Of a stretch of 64,000 nucleotides of DNA, positions 25,329 to 33,373 are shown one piece after another (the stretch's first letter is position 1; the number at the start of each line of letters is the position of its first letter). Under the pieces are notes generated by a model, which was given only the letters and a program-made list of their open reading frames with translations, did not search any database and was not told where the DNA came from. The stretch is taken from the NCBI GenBank assembly GCA_023259675.1, contig JALRGT010000009.1, positions 1-64,000 of the forward strand, written 5' to 3'. The DNA comes from Flavobacterium sp. (lineage in GTDB: Bacteria > Bacteroidota > Bacteroidia > Flavobacteriales > Flavobacteriaceae). The position numbers and the translations under genes are program-made.

Positions 25329-26600
25329 TTAGTCGTTACTCACAAAATTATTGTTAAAGCGCATTCTGAAATCAGGTTTGCTTTTGGAATTTGCATTTAT
25401 AAATAATTCCTTATTGCTTAATTTTTTAAATTCCAAAATCGAATTATTCAGATACCAATTCGTTAATTCGTTATTTAAGGCGCTTTGTTCGCTTTCAAAA
25501 CTTCCTTTGCAATTGTTAACTAGTACGTTTGTAAATGAAATTTTAGATAAATTATCCAAATAAGGTTCGATGTTTTTACCCATCAGAATAAAAGGTGCGA
25601 ATCCAGAAACGACACTGTTGTTTAAACTCAAATGACTGTCTTTTTTTATAAATATAGATTCTCTGACCAATCCTTGATCGTTATTTTCCATATTGACTAA
25701 AGTCATATTATTTGCCGTAATATGAGTCATTTTTTTGGTGAAGTCTGCGTTTTCAATTTTATCGTAGGAGTCTATTTCAAAACATCTGGAACCTGAAAAA
25801 TCAGAACTATAGGGATAACGAATCGCAATACTATTTGAAATAGTGCATTGTGCTCCTTGAGTAAAATCGAAGTCATCATCCGTGCATCGGTAGGAAATAA
25901 GATCGTTTAGAATGACATCACCACCATAGCACTCGAATGAATCGTCATTAGAATAGCTTATTTGAATGTTATTTAAGACTGTTTTATTACCTACTCCAGC
26001 CATTGATAGGCCATTTAGCTCTTTTAACTCATTCAGTTTTCTGCCCGAATATTCTATACGTACATATTTTAAAACACCTGAATTGTCTTCTGGATTTGTA
26101 CCTCCATATTGGCACATTGAGGAATCTAAGTTAAAATCTAAAAAGCTAACTCCACTTATTTTATTTATTGGTGCACTGCCCAATAGTATAATTCCTCCCC
26201 AATCTCCAGGTTTTCTTCCGTATCCATTTTTGTTTGATGTAAAGATAATCGGATTGGTTTCTGATCCTTCCGCAAGGATTTTAGCACCTCTGGTAATCAC
26301 TAAAGTGCCACATGTTTTTTCATCACCTCTAATGACAGTGCCGGGTTCAATGGTGAGGGTTGCATTTTTTACATAAACCACCCCGACTAATAAATAAGTG
26401 TTTTTATTTGATAAAGTCATGTTCTTATCTATTATGCCGGATAAAATATGAGATGCTTCATTGTATTCTGTTGATGCCGGTTTGAAATTTGTCCAATTAT
26501 TCAATGAGTTGGATTGTGTTGTGATTCCTTTAATTTCTTGTGCAACAGTAATTAAACTACATGTAATTCCTAAAACAGCTAGAGCAATTTTCTTTTTCAT
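25329..26600 (-). CDS. Secreted parallel beta-helix protein of unknown function
   Basis: 423 residues with a signal peptide ending TVAQ. From about residue 70 it has repeating right-handed beta-helix coils: LTIEPGTVIRG, LVITRGAKILAEG, NPIIFTSN, DWGGIILLGSAPIN, VLKYVRIEYSG and VLNNIQISYSNDDSFECYGG. No T9SS C-terminal sorting domain or lipobox is seen, so it should remain in the periplasm or be released by an unclear route. No enzyme motif was identified. The upstream region has 11-bp direct repeats. Confidence 0.72.
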   Translation of the reverse strand: MKKKIALAVLGITCSLITVAQEIKGITTQSNSLNNWTNFKPASTEYNEASHILSGIIDKNMTLSNKNTYLLVGVVYVKNATLTIEPGTVIRGDEKTCGTLVITRGAKILAEGSETNPIIFTSNKNGYGRKPGDWGGIILLGSAPINKISGVSFLDFNLDSSMCQYGGTNPEDNSGVLKYVRIEYSGRKLNELKELNGLSMAGVGNKTVLNNIQISYSNDDSFECYGGDVILNDLISYRCTDDDFDFTQGAQCTISNSIAIRYPYSSDFSGSRCFEIDSYDKIENADFTKKMTHITANNMTLVNMENNDQGLVRESIFIKKDSHLSLNNSVVSGFAPFILMGKNIEPYLDNLSKISFTNVLVNNCKGSFESEQSALNNELTNWYLNNSILEFKKLSNKELFINANSKSKPDFRMRFNNNFVSND

Positions 26601-26657
26601 GATTTTGTATCTGATTATAAGTAGACATTACCTTGTCTACTTTAAATTTGGTACTTA

Positions 26658-26723
26658 CAAAATTAGAAACTGAATCCTACAAGATGTTTTCTTAAGATTT
26701 TTAAAACGTTACTATAATGTTAC
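26658..26723 (-). promoter_or_regulatory. Promoter region of the beta-helix gene with 11-bp direct repeats
   Basis: On the minus strand GTAACATTATA and GTAACGTTTTA stand in tandem with an 11-base period (26723 to 26702). A -7 element TAATTTTG lies at 26665-26658. An 11-base period is typical of OmpR/PhoB-type response-regulator boxes. The actual regulator is unknown. Confidence 0.45.
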
Positions 26724-26763
26724 TCTTTTTTTGGAATTGAAACGCTTCATTTTGAAATATAAA

Positions 26764-26793
26764 AAAGCCTGATACGTTAATTTATCAGGCTTT
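26764..26793 (-). terminator. Terminator of the second YceI gene
   Basis: AAAGCCTGATA (26764-26774) pairs with TATCAGGCTTT (26783-26793), and a T run follows on the minus strand. Confidence 0.85.
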
Positions 26794-26815
26794 GAATGGG
26801 GGGTATTTCTTTGCT

Positions 26816-27382
26816 TTAGAAAACCAAATTAACATCTAAATCAAAATCATTATAAATGGTTTTGTCTCCCAAGTCTTCAAAAAAACTGCCTGAACCGTAT
26901 TTGATATCATATTTGGTTCGATCGATGGATACTTTGGCAGTTGCCGTATTGTCTTTGACGAGTAATTCAAACTGTACTGTATCTGTAATTCCTTTGATGG
27001 TCAAATCGGCAGTGATGAAATAAACGTTGTTTCCTTTATTTCCAATACTTTTAAAAACGAGCGACGATGTTTTAAAATTATAAACTCCAAAGAAATCATC
27101 TGATTTTAAATGACCTTCTAATTTTACTTTAGAGCCTCCAGTTTGGTCCGTATTGGTTAGTGATGTCATATCGGCGGTAAAATTACCTCCTGCTACTTTA
27201 TTATCTTTAAAAACAAGATAACCCTCTTTAAAATTTATGGTTCCTTGATGTTGTCCCGTTATTTTTTTTCCGGTCCAAACAATTTTGCTTTTAGCAAGGT
27301 CAATTTTCTTGGTTTGTGCTTCCGTTTTTGTAAATGCAAAAACAACGAACAAGGCGAGTACAAATGAGTTTAATTTTTTCAT
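26816..27382 (-). CDS. YceI-family secreted lipid-binding protein (paralogue 2)
   Basis: 188 residues with a signal peptide (cleaved after TEAQ). The single YceI lipocalin-like barrel runs from KIDLAKSKIVWTGKKITGQHQGTINFKEG to the closing FDLDVNLVF. The HLKSDDFFGVYNF segment is the family hallmark. Members bind isoprenoid lipids in the periplasm. It is about 60% similar by eye to the YceI gene 224 bases upstream and is a tandem duplicate. It has its own terminator. Confidence 0.88.
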   Translation of the reverse strand: MKKLNSFVLALFVVFAFTKTEAQTKKIDLAKSKIVWTGKKITGQHQGTINFKEGYLVFKDNKVAGGNFTADMTSLTNTDQTGGSKVKLEGHLKSDDFFGVYNFKTSSLVFKSIGNKGNNVYFITADLTIKGITDTVQFELLVKDNTATAKVSIDRTKYDIKYGSGSFFEDLGDKTIYNDFDLDVNLVF

Positions 27383-27554
27383 TTTTGGTTTTTTTAGTTA
27401 ATAAATTGACAAATTATTTGGTATAGTCCTTTGAAAAGGAGGCTATTTGCCAAAGTTACAATAAAATCAATTAGATTAAAAAAAAATAAGGAAGTTAAAT
27501 TGTTATTAAATTAGATAAAAATTAATTTCATTTTTTTGCTGAAATCAAAAAAAA

Positions 27555-27583
27555 ATCCCTCAAGTAAAAGGTACTTGAGGGAT
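27555..27583 (-). terminator. Terminator of the first YceI gene
   Basis: A 12-bp stem, ATCCCTCAAGTA (27555-27566) with TACTTGAGGGAT (27572-27583), is followed on the minus strand by nine T residues. Confidence 0.92.
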
Positions 27584-27605
27584 TAATTTTAAGCTAAAGA
27601 GCTAA

Positions 27606-28169
27606 TTATATTTTTAAAGCTACAGCCAATTCAAATTCGTCAGCGATTGCTTTGTCTCCTAAATTATCAAAGAAACTTCCTGAACCATATTTAATATCGT
27701 ATTTTGTTCTGTCGATGTTAAATTTTGTAGAAGCGGTATCTCCATTTACAGCGATATCAAAAGTCACTGGATTTGTTTTTCCTTTGATTGTTAAATCGGC
27801 AGTTACTGTGTAAACATCTTTAGATTTAGTAGCAATTTTTTTGAAAACTAAAGTTGATGTTGGGAATTTTTCAGTTCCGAAAAAGTCTTCTGATTTTAAG
27901 TGACCGTCTAATTTTCCTTGCCATTCTCCTTGAAGGTCAGTAGAAGTTAATGATGTCATATCAACACTAAATGTTCCTCCAGTTAATTTTTTTCCTTTGA
28001 AAACTAATGCACCACTTTTAAGGTTTACTACACCTTCATGTTGACCTGTTACTTTTTTACCAACCCAATTAATAGTGCTTTTTGATGCATCTACTTTTTT
28101 TGTTTGAGCAGTTACTGAAACTGTAGCGAATACTACTAATGCTAATGCAATTGATTTTAAATTTTTCAT
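27606..28169 (-). CDS. YceI-family secreted lipid-binding protein (paralogue 1)
   Basis: 187 residues with a signal peptide ending TVTAQ. The YceI fold is evident in STINWVGKKVTGQHEGVVNLKSGALVF, GKLDGHLKSEDFFGTEKFPTSTLVF and the closing EFELAVALKI. It lies 28 bases after the nitroreductase gene and may share its MarR-controlled transcript. The strong terminator after it separates it from the second YceI copy. Confidence 0.9.
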   Translation of the reverse strand: MKNLKSIALALVVFATVSVTAQTKKVDASKSTINWVGKKVTGQHEGVVNLKSGALVFKGKKLTGGTFSVDMTSLTSTDLQGEWQGKLDGHLKSEDFFGTEKFPTSTLVFKKIATKSKDVYTVTADLTIKGKTNPVTFDIAVNGDTASTKFNIDRTKYDIKYGSGSFFDNLGDKAIADEFELAVALKI

Positions 28170-28197
28170 TTTTTTTAAATTTGATTTTGATTAATAA

Positions 28198-28830
28198 TTA
28201 AAGTGTAATAAATAATTCTTTTTCTGATTTTCTAACTTTTTTGTAATGTTGGGTAGTGTCTTCTTCGTGTCTGTAGCCTAAAGTAGCTATAAGAGAAGTA
28301 TTAAGACCTAATTTGTCAAGTCCTAAAATTTCATTTACCTGTTCTGGAACAAAACCTTCCATAGGAGTGGCGTCAATTTTTAAATCGGCTGCTGCATTCA
28401 ATAGATTTCCTAAAGCCAAGTAAGTCTGTTTAGCTGTCCAATTGTTTTTTACATCAGCTTCCAAAGTTGTTATTTTAGATTTCATAAAATCACCAAATCC
28501 TACCAAAGCGTCAATTGGTGTTTCTCTTGTCACACTAATATTGTGTATATAACTGTCAATTGTATTATCATCGACATTCGTTTCATTGGCAAAAATGATT
28601 AAATGCGAAGCCTCAACGATTTGTGATTGTCCCCATGCTGCCGGTTGAATTTTGGCTCTTAATTCTGGATTTTCAATAATTAATACTTTGTAGGGTTGTA
28701 ATCCGTAAGAAGACGAACTTAAACGAATGGCTTCTTTAAGTATTTCTAGGTCTTCTGCTGAGATTTTTTTTGTTGCATCAAATTTCTTTGTTGCGTATCT
28801 CCAATTTTGGTTTTCTATAAACGTATTCAT
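28198..28830 (-). CDS. Nitroreductase-family NAD(P)H oxidoreductase (NfsB-like)
   Basis: 210 residues. WRYATKKFDATKKIS at the start is the NfsB/YdgI-type FMN-binding block, SSSYGLQPYKVLII follows, and GFGDFMKSKI, AALGNLL-like and TLGYRHEED complete the fold. The enzyme would reduce quinones, nitroaromatics or flavins using NAD(P)H and bound FMN. It lies 12 bases downstream of the MarR gene, so the two form an operon with the regulator probably responding to a redox-active compound. Confidence 0.9.
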   Translation of the reverse strand: MNTFIENQNWRYATKKFDATKKISAEDLEILKEAIRLSSSSYGLQPYKVLIIENPELRAKIQPAAWGQSQIVEASHLIIFANETNVDDNTIDSYIHNISVTRETPIDALVGFGDFMKSKITTLEADVKNNWTAKQTYLALGNLLNAAADLKIDATPMEGFVPEQVNEILGLDKLGLNTSLIATLGYRHEEDTTQHYKKVRKSEKELFITL

Positions 28831-28842
28831 GATTTGTTGATT

Positions 28843-29298
28843 TTATTGTTTTCTGTATTTTTCTAATAATATATTTAGTTGTTCTAATTCCTCAGGATTC
28901 AAATTTTCGGCAAAACGATTTTCATGTTCTGTCACTTTTTGATCTAATTCTGCTAAGACATCTAATCCTTTTTGTGTTATTAAAACTTCAATTTTTCTCC
29001 TGTTATCTGGGCAAACGTTTCGTGTTACTAAATCTTTCAATAACAATTTATCTACCAGTCGGGTCGTGTTACTCGTTTTGGCAAGCATTCGCTCCTGAAT
29101 CACGCACATGTTTGCCGGCATTCCTTTTTGTCCCCTTAAAATTCGCAAAACATTATATTGTTCTCCAGACAGATCATAAGGTTTCAATATTTCGTTGAAA
29201 TTTTCAGCAATTACATTTTGAGTATACATCAAATTCAAAATAATTTTCTTTGAATTATCCAATGCAACAGTTGATTTTATAATTTCTTCAATTTTCAT
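28843..29298 (-). CDS. MarR-family transcriptional regulator
   Basis: 151 residues. The winged helix is seen in LKPYDLSGEQYNVLRILRGQKG, MCVIQERMLAKTSNTTRLVDKLLLKDLVTR and the wing CPDNRRKIEVLITQKG. It has no Cys pair typical of OhrR (one Cys at CVIQE and one at VCPDN). It is the first gene of the operon with the nitroreductase. Two matching palindromes upstream are likely its operators. Confidence 0.9.
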   Translation of the reverse strand: MKIEEIIKSTVALDNSKKIILNLMYTQNVIAENFNEILKPYDLSGEQYNVLRILRGQKGMPANMCVIQERMLAKTSNTTRLVDKLLLKDLVTRNVCPDNRRKIEVLITQKGLDVLAELDQKVTEHENRFAENLNPEELEQLNILLEKYRKQ

Positions 29299-29310
29299 GC
29301 TATTGATTAC

Positions 29311-29362
29311 TTTATTTGTTGGTACAAATGTAACACTTTTTTTATTTGTATATACAAATAAA
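29311..29362 (-). promoter_or_regulatory. Double palindromic operator upstream of the MarR gene
   Basis: A perfect 22-bp palindrome TTTATTTGTATATACAAATA-AA lies at 29341-29362. A second, imperfect copy with the same TTATTTGT…ACAAAT half-sites is at 29311-29333, about 13 bases from the ATG. Between them TACATTTG on the minus strand is a -7 motif. The layout suits MarR autorepression through two dimers. Confidence 0.8.
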
Positions 29363-29464
29363 GTAAAATTTTAACATTTTATATTAAAAAAGGAAAGGAG
29401 ATTAGATTTGTATTTTTTTTAGTTGCTTTAAAATCAATATGTAACAGATGTTTTTTGAAATAAA

Positions 29465-29490
29465 AAAGCCGAAATAATTATTTCGGCTTT
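29465..29490 (-). terminator. Terminator of the RND efflux operon
   Basis: AAAGCCGAAAT (29465-29475) pairs with ATTTCGGCTTT (29480-29490), and a T run follows on the minus strand, 23 bases after the DUF2892 stop. Confidence 0.88.
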
Positions 29491-29512
29491 AAATTCAATT
29501 TAACAAAAGTTT

Positions 29513-29698
29513 TTAATCTTTTATTCCAAGCTTAGTTAGGATATCATCCATTAAACACCATTTGGTGATAGAAGATTGTAATAAATTGGCTCCCACAAAA
29601 GCAGTAAACCACAACCAATTTTGGTTGACGTACATAGCTAGAAGTAAACTGATTAGTATAAATGTTCCCGCGATGGCTCTGATGATTCTATTTTTCAT
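29513..29698 (-). CDS. DUF2892 (YgaP-type) small membrane protein
   Basis: 61 residues. It starts MKNRIIRAIAGTFILISLLLAMYV and ends with NLLQSSITKWCLMDDILTKLG, the conserved pattern of DUF2892 (two transmembrane helices, C-terminal CxxxxIL motif). In YgaP such a domain is fused to rhodanese. Here it is the last gene of the RND operon, and another member lies in the MBL-rhodanese operon. This repeats the link between the two gene sets. Confidence 0.85.
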   Translation of the reverse strand: MKNRIIRAIAGTFILISLLLAMYVNQNWLWFTAFVGANLLQSSITKWCLMDDILTKLGIKD

Positions 29699-29710
29699 AA
29701 TATTTATTTT

Positions 29711-30016
29711 TTAATTAGACTTTTCAATATTTAAAATGGCGACATGAATTTTTGACTGGCTTTTTTGCTTTGCATTAAATGCATTGACTTTGTCAAAGAA
29801 AGGATCTACATTACCATTTTTGACAAATGCATAATATAAGATAGATTCCTGTTCGTTCCTCTCGCTGGCAAACCAATTGCTTTCCAGTTCTTCGTCAGCT
29901 AGGTTTTTGTATCCTTTAACTTCTTTATAGGTAAAGGTATTAACATCGGCTTCTTTAAGCATTTTTTTGATGTCCTTATCAAATTCAGCTATGGCAGTTA
30001 TAATGAGTAGTTTCAT
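29711..30016 (-). CDS. Small cytosolic protein of the RND operon, possibly with a PII-like fold
   Basis: 101 residues, no signal peptide. MKLLIITAIAEFDKDIKKMLKEADVNTFTYKEVKGYK looks like the first beta-alpha-beta unit of PII/ferredoxin-like small proteins, and HVAILNIE closes it. It has none of the classic PII uridylylation motifs. Its place between the RND pump and DUF2892 suggests a sensor or partner of the efflux system. That role is inference. Confidence 0.55.
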   Translation of the reverse strand: MKLLIITAIAEFDKDIKKMLKEADVNTFTYKEVKGYKNLADEELESNWFASERNEQESILYYAFVKNGNVDPFFDKVNAFNAKQKSQSKIHVAILNIEKSN

Positions 30017-30064
30017 GATTTTTAAGTTTTTTCCGACCTCTCGTTAAGGGAGGAAACAGGGTGT

Positions 30065-33000
30065 TTATAGTTTATTTTCCGTATCTGGCTCCCTTTCCTC
30101 CGGAGAGGATTCCCATTTTTTTCTTTCAGTGATATAATAGATCAAAGGCACCACAATCAATGTCAATATAGTGGAAGCAATGGCTCCGAATACCAACGAT
30201 ATAGCTAATCCTTGAAATATTGGGTCAAACAGAATAATTGATGCTCCAATAACTACGGCTCCAGTTGTCAATAGGATAGGAGTAGTTCGCACCGCACCAG
30301 CTTCTATAATAGCTTGTTTCAATGGCACGCCATCATTCAGTCGTATTTCAATAAAATCAATTAACAACACCGAGTTCCTCACCATAACCCCAGCCAAAGC
30401 TATCATTCCGATGAATGATGTTGCGGTGAAATAGGCACTCAATAACCAATGTCCTAATACAATTCCAATTAACGAAAGTGGAATAGCGAGCATCATTACC
30501 ATAGGCGTTTTGAAATTTTGGAACCAACCTACAATTAGCATATAAATAATTACGATAACCACCATAAAAGCGACACCTAAATCACGGAAAACCTCTAACG
30601 TGATTTGCCATTCTCCATCCCATTTTACAGTGAAATCACTTTCATCTGTTGGCTGTTCCATGTACAATTCGTTTACTTTATAACCGGCAGGTAATTTCAT
30701 TTCAGCCAGTTTTTCATTCATTCCCAGGATTGCATATACCGGACTTTCCAGTTCACCAGCCATATCCGCGGTTACATACACCACACGTTTTTGGTCTTTT
30801 CTATAAATCGTTTTTTGTAATATATCTACTTTTACTTTTACCAAATCGCTTACCGGAATCATATTGCCTTGGCTTCCTTTTATTTTTAAATTCTGAATGT
30901 CCTGTAAACTGGTTTTGTCTTTATCGTCAAGCGAAAGCACGATATTCACATTGTCATTGGAGGTTTCGTCATACAAATTAGAAACCGGATATTCTTTTAA
31001 CATATAGGTCAAATTACCCACTACTTGTTGCGGTGCAATTCCGTTAAGCATTGCTTTTTCTTTGTCTATTTCCAGTTTGTACTCCGTTTGATTGTCTTCA
31101 ACCATCCAGTCGATATCTACAATATCAGTAGTGTTTTCTAAAATTGTTTTTACCTGTTGGGCTACTTTTATTTGTTCCTTATAATCAGGTCCATAAATTT
31201 CAGCCACCAAAGTGGATAAAACAGGAGGTCCTGGCGGAACTTCAATTAGTTTAACATTGGCACCATATTTTTTGGCGATTTTTTGCACTTCGGTACGCAT
31301 TTCTTTGGCAATCTCATGACTTTGTAAATCACGATCTTCTTTGTGCAATAAATTCACCTGAATGTCTGCCATATTGCTACCGCCACGCATATCATAATGA
31401 CGAACCAATCCGTTGAAGGTAATAGGAGCAGAGGTTCCTATGTAGTTTTGGTAATTCACCACTTCTGGTTTGGTCGAAATGTACTGCGCAATTTCTTTGG
31501 TTACTGCTGAAGTTCTTTCAAGAGTAGTTCCTTCAGGCATGTCAATAACGACCTGAAATTCATTTTTGTTATCAAAAGGCAGCATTTTCACCACTACCGA
31601 TTTGGTAAAGAACAGTAATACAGAACCCAATAATAGTACTACGGTTCCCGCAAGAAGTAATCTTCTTTTTGGGCTGCTATCCAAAAATGGTCTTTCAATT
31701 TTATTATAAACTTTATAAATAAAACTGGTTTCCATTCCTTCAGCTTGCTTGTGCTCTTGGTCTTCTTTTTCCTGAAGTAAATGATACCCTAAATAAGGAG
31801 TTACCGTCAACGCCACAAACAAAGATAAAATCATAGCGATGGAAGCACCAATTGGCATCGGACTCATGTAGGGTCCCATCATTCCGGATACAAAGGCCAT
31901 TGGTAATATCGCCGCGATTACGGTAAATGTGGCCAAAATGGTTGGATTTCCGACTTCATTAATCGCGTAAATCGCCGCTTGTTTAAAAGGCAATCGCTTC
32001 ATTTTGAAATGACGGTGCATGTTTTCGGCGATGATAATACTGTCATCCACTACAATTCCCACCACAAAAACCAAGGCAAAAAGCGTAATTCTATTTAGTG
32101 TGTATCCTAATAGATAGTAAGAGAATAACGTTAATGCAAAAGTTAATGGTACCGAAAAGAAAACCACCAATCCACCGCGCCATCCCATCGCTAGCATTAC
32201 CAGAATGGTAACTGCAATAATCGCAATTCCTAAGTGTAACAACAATTCACCCACTTTGTCTGATGCTGTTTCACCATAATTTCGGGTTACTTCGACATGA
32301 ATATCATCCGTAATCAATGATTTTTTCAAATGCTCCACTTTTTCCAAAATCTTTTCGGAAATCTTCATCGCATCAGCACCTTTCACTTTTCCGATCGAAA
32401 TGGTAACTGCCGGATATTCTGATTGAGCGGTTTTGAATTTTTCATTGGCCTTGCCATATCCGAAAGAAACATAACTGCTATGCGTTGCTGCTCCATCTTT
32501 TACTGTCGCCACTTGTTTCAAATACACCGGCATGTTTTTGTTTACACCCACAACCAAGTTTTCTACATCATCGGCATTCGATAAAAATTGTCCGGTGGTA
32601 ACCAGATATTCTTGGTCATTTTTTACAAAACTACCTGATTGCGAACTACCGTTATTGGCCTGAATCATTTGCATAATGCCCAAAGCATCCACTCCATTCT
32701 CGGCCATTTTATCTTTGTCTAAGATAACTTTCAGTTGGCGATTGCTACCACCAATTTCTTTGGTAATGGCTACGTCTTTTACTTTTTCAATTTCTGATGT
32801 TACTTCTTCGGCAATTTGACGCAACTGAAAATCATCTATTTTATCGCTCCAAAGCGTCAATCCCAACATAGGGACATCGTCTATAGAACGTGTTTTTACC
32901 ATCGGTTTATACACTCCTTTTGGGAACATATCTTCGTGTTTGGCCAATTCGTCGTATAATTTTACATACGAGCGCTCTACATCTTGACCTACATAAAATT

Positions 33001-33295
33001 GCACAATCAACATGGCTTGTCCGTTCATCGCCATAGTATGCACGTGTTCTACGCCTTTGATATTAGAGATGATTTTTTCTAATGGTTTGGCCACACGGCT
33101 TTCCACTTCCATTGGACTAGCTCCTGGATAGCCTACCATCACGTCGGCCATAGGTACATTTATCTGTGGTTCTTCTTCCCTTGGAATAAGAAACGAACTG
33201 TATACCCCAATTATCATCAAGGCAGCCATTAATAAAATGGTCAGTTTAGAATTGATGAAAAAATGGGCAATTTTACCTGAAATTCCTTCTTGCAT
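30065..33295 (-). CDS. RND-family efflux pump inner-membrane subunit
   Basis: 1076 residues with the 12-helix RND architecture: a first helix near the N-terminus, a large periplasmic loop, and TM4 with the proton-relay motif GIVVDDSIIIAENMHRH. TM6-7 and the second half follow, with ATSFIGMIALAGVMVRNSVLLIDFIE. REEEPQI after TM1 is typical of the Bacteroidota group of unknown substrate specificity. The final residues (WESSPEEREP region) come from a palindromic GC-rich stretch at about 30088-30114. It works with the adaptor and TolC genes upstream. Confidence 0.92.
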   Translation of the reverse strand: MQEGISGKIAHFFINSKLTILLMAALMIIGVYSSFLIPREEEPQINVPMADVMVGYPGASPMEVESRVAKPLEKIISNIKGVEHVHTMAMNGQAMLIVQFYVGQDVERSYVKLYDELAKHEDMFPKGVYKPMVKTRSIDDVPMLGLTLWSDKIDDFQLRQIAEEVTSEIEKVKDVAITKEIGGSNRQLKVILDKDKMAENGVDALGIMQMIQANNGSSQSGSFVKNDQEYLVTTGQFLSNADDVENLVVGVNKNMPVYLKQVATVKDGAATHSSYVSFGYGKANEKFKTAQSEYPAVTISIGKVKGADAMKISEKILEKVEHLKKSLITDDIHVEVTRNYGETASDKVGELLLHLGIAIIAVTILVMLAMGWRGGLVVFFSVPLTFALTLFSYYLLGYTLNRITLFALVFVVGIVVDDSIIIAENMHRHFKMKRLPFKQAAIYAINEVGNPTILATFTVIAAILPMAFVSGMMGPYMSPMPIGASIAMILSLFVALTVTPYLGYHLLQEKEDQEHKQAEGMETSFIYKVYNKIERPFLDSSPKRRLLLAGTVVLLLGSVLLFFTKSVVVKMLPFDNKNEFQVVIDMPEGTTLERTSAVTKEIAQYISTKPEVVNYQNYIGTSAPITFNGLVRHYDMRGGSNMADIQVNLLHKEDRDLQSHEIAKEMRTEVQKIAKKYGANVKLIEVPPGPPVLSTLVAEIYGPDYKEQIKVAQQVKTILENTTDIVDIDWMVEDNQTEYKLEIDKEKAMLNGIAPQQVVGNLTYMLKEYPVSNLYDETSNDNVNIVLSLDDKDKTSLQDIQNLKIKGSQGNMIPVSDLVKVKVDILQKTIYRKDQKRVVYVTADMAGELESPVYAILGMNEKLAEMKLPAGYKVNELYMEQPTDESDFTVKWDGEWQITLEVFRDLGVAFMVVIVIIYMLIVGWFQNFKTPMVMMLAIPLSLIGIVLGHWLLSAYFTATSFIGMIALAGVMVRNSVLLIDFIEIRLNDGVPLKQAIIEAGAVRTTPILLTTGAVVIGASIILFDPIFQGLAISLVFGAIASTILTLIVVPLIYYITERKKWESSPEEREPDTENKL
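30088..30114. repeat. GC-rich palindromic stretch coding the C-terminus of the RND pump
   Basis: CTCCCTTTCCTCCGGAGAGGATTCC is similar to the CCCTCC-type repeats at other gene ends. It is translated as part of ESSPEEREP before the stop. Confidence 0.55.
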
Positions 33296-33310
33296 GTTAT
33301 TTTTTGTTTT

Positions 33311-33333
33311 ATCCCCTAACCCCCAAAGGGGGA
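33311..33333. repeat. GC-rich palindromic repeat between RND pump and adaptor genes
   Basis: ATCCCCTAACCCCC-AAA-GGGGGAT. It faces the inverse copy at 33378-33411, as in the trp operon pairs. Confidence 0.8.
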
Positions 33334-33373
33334 TTAATTGAGGTTAGATTACTAAAATATTTTTTTGATTGTC

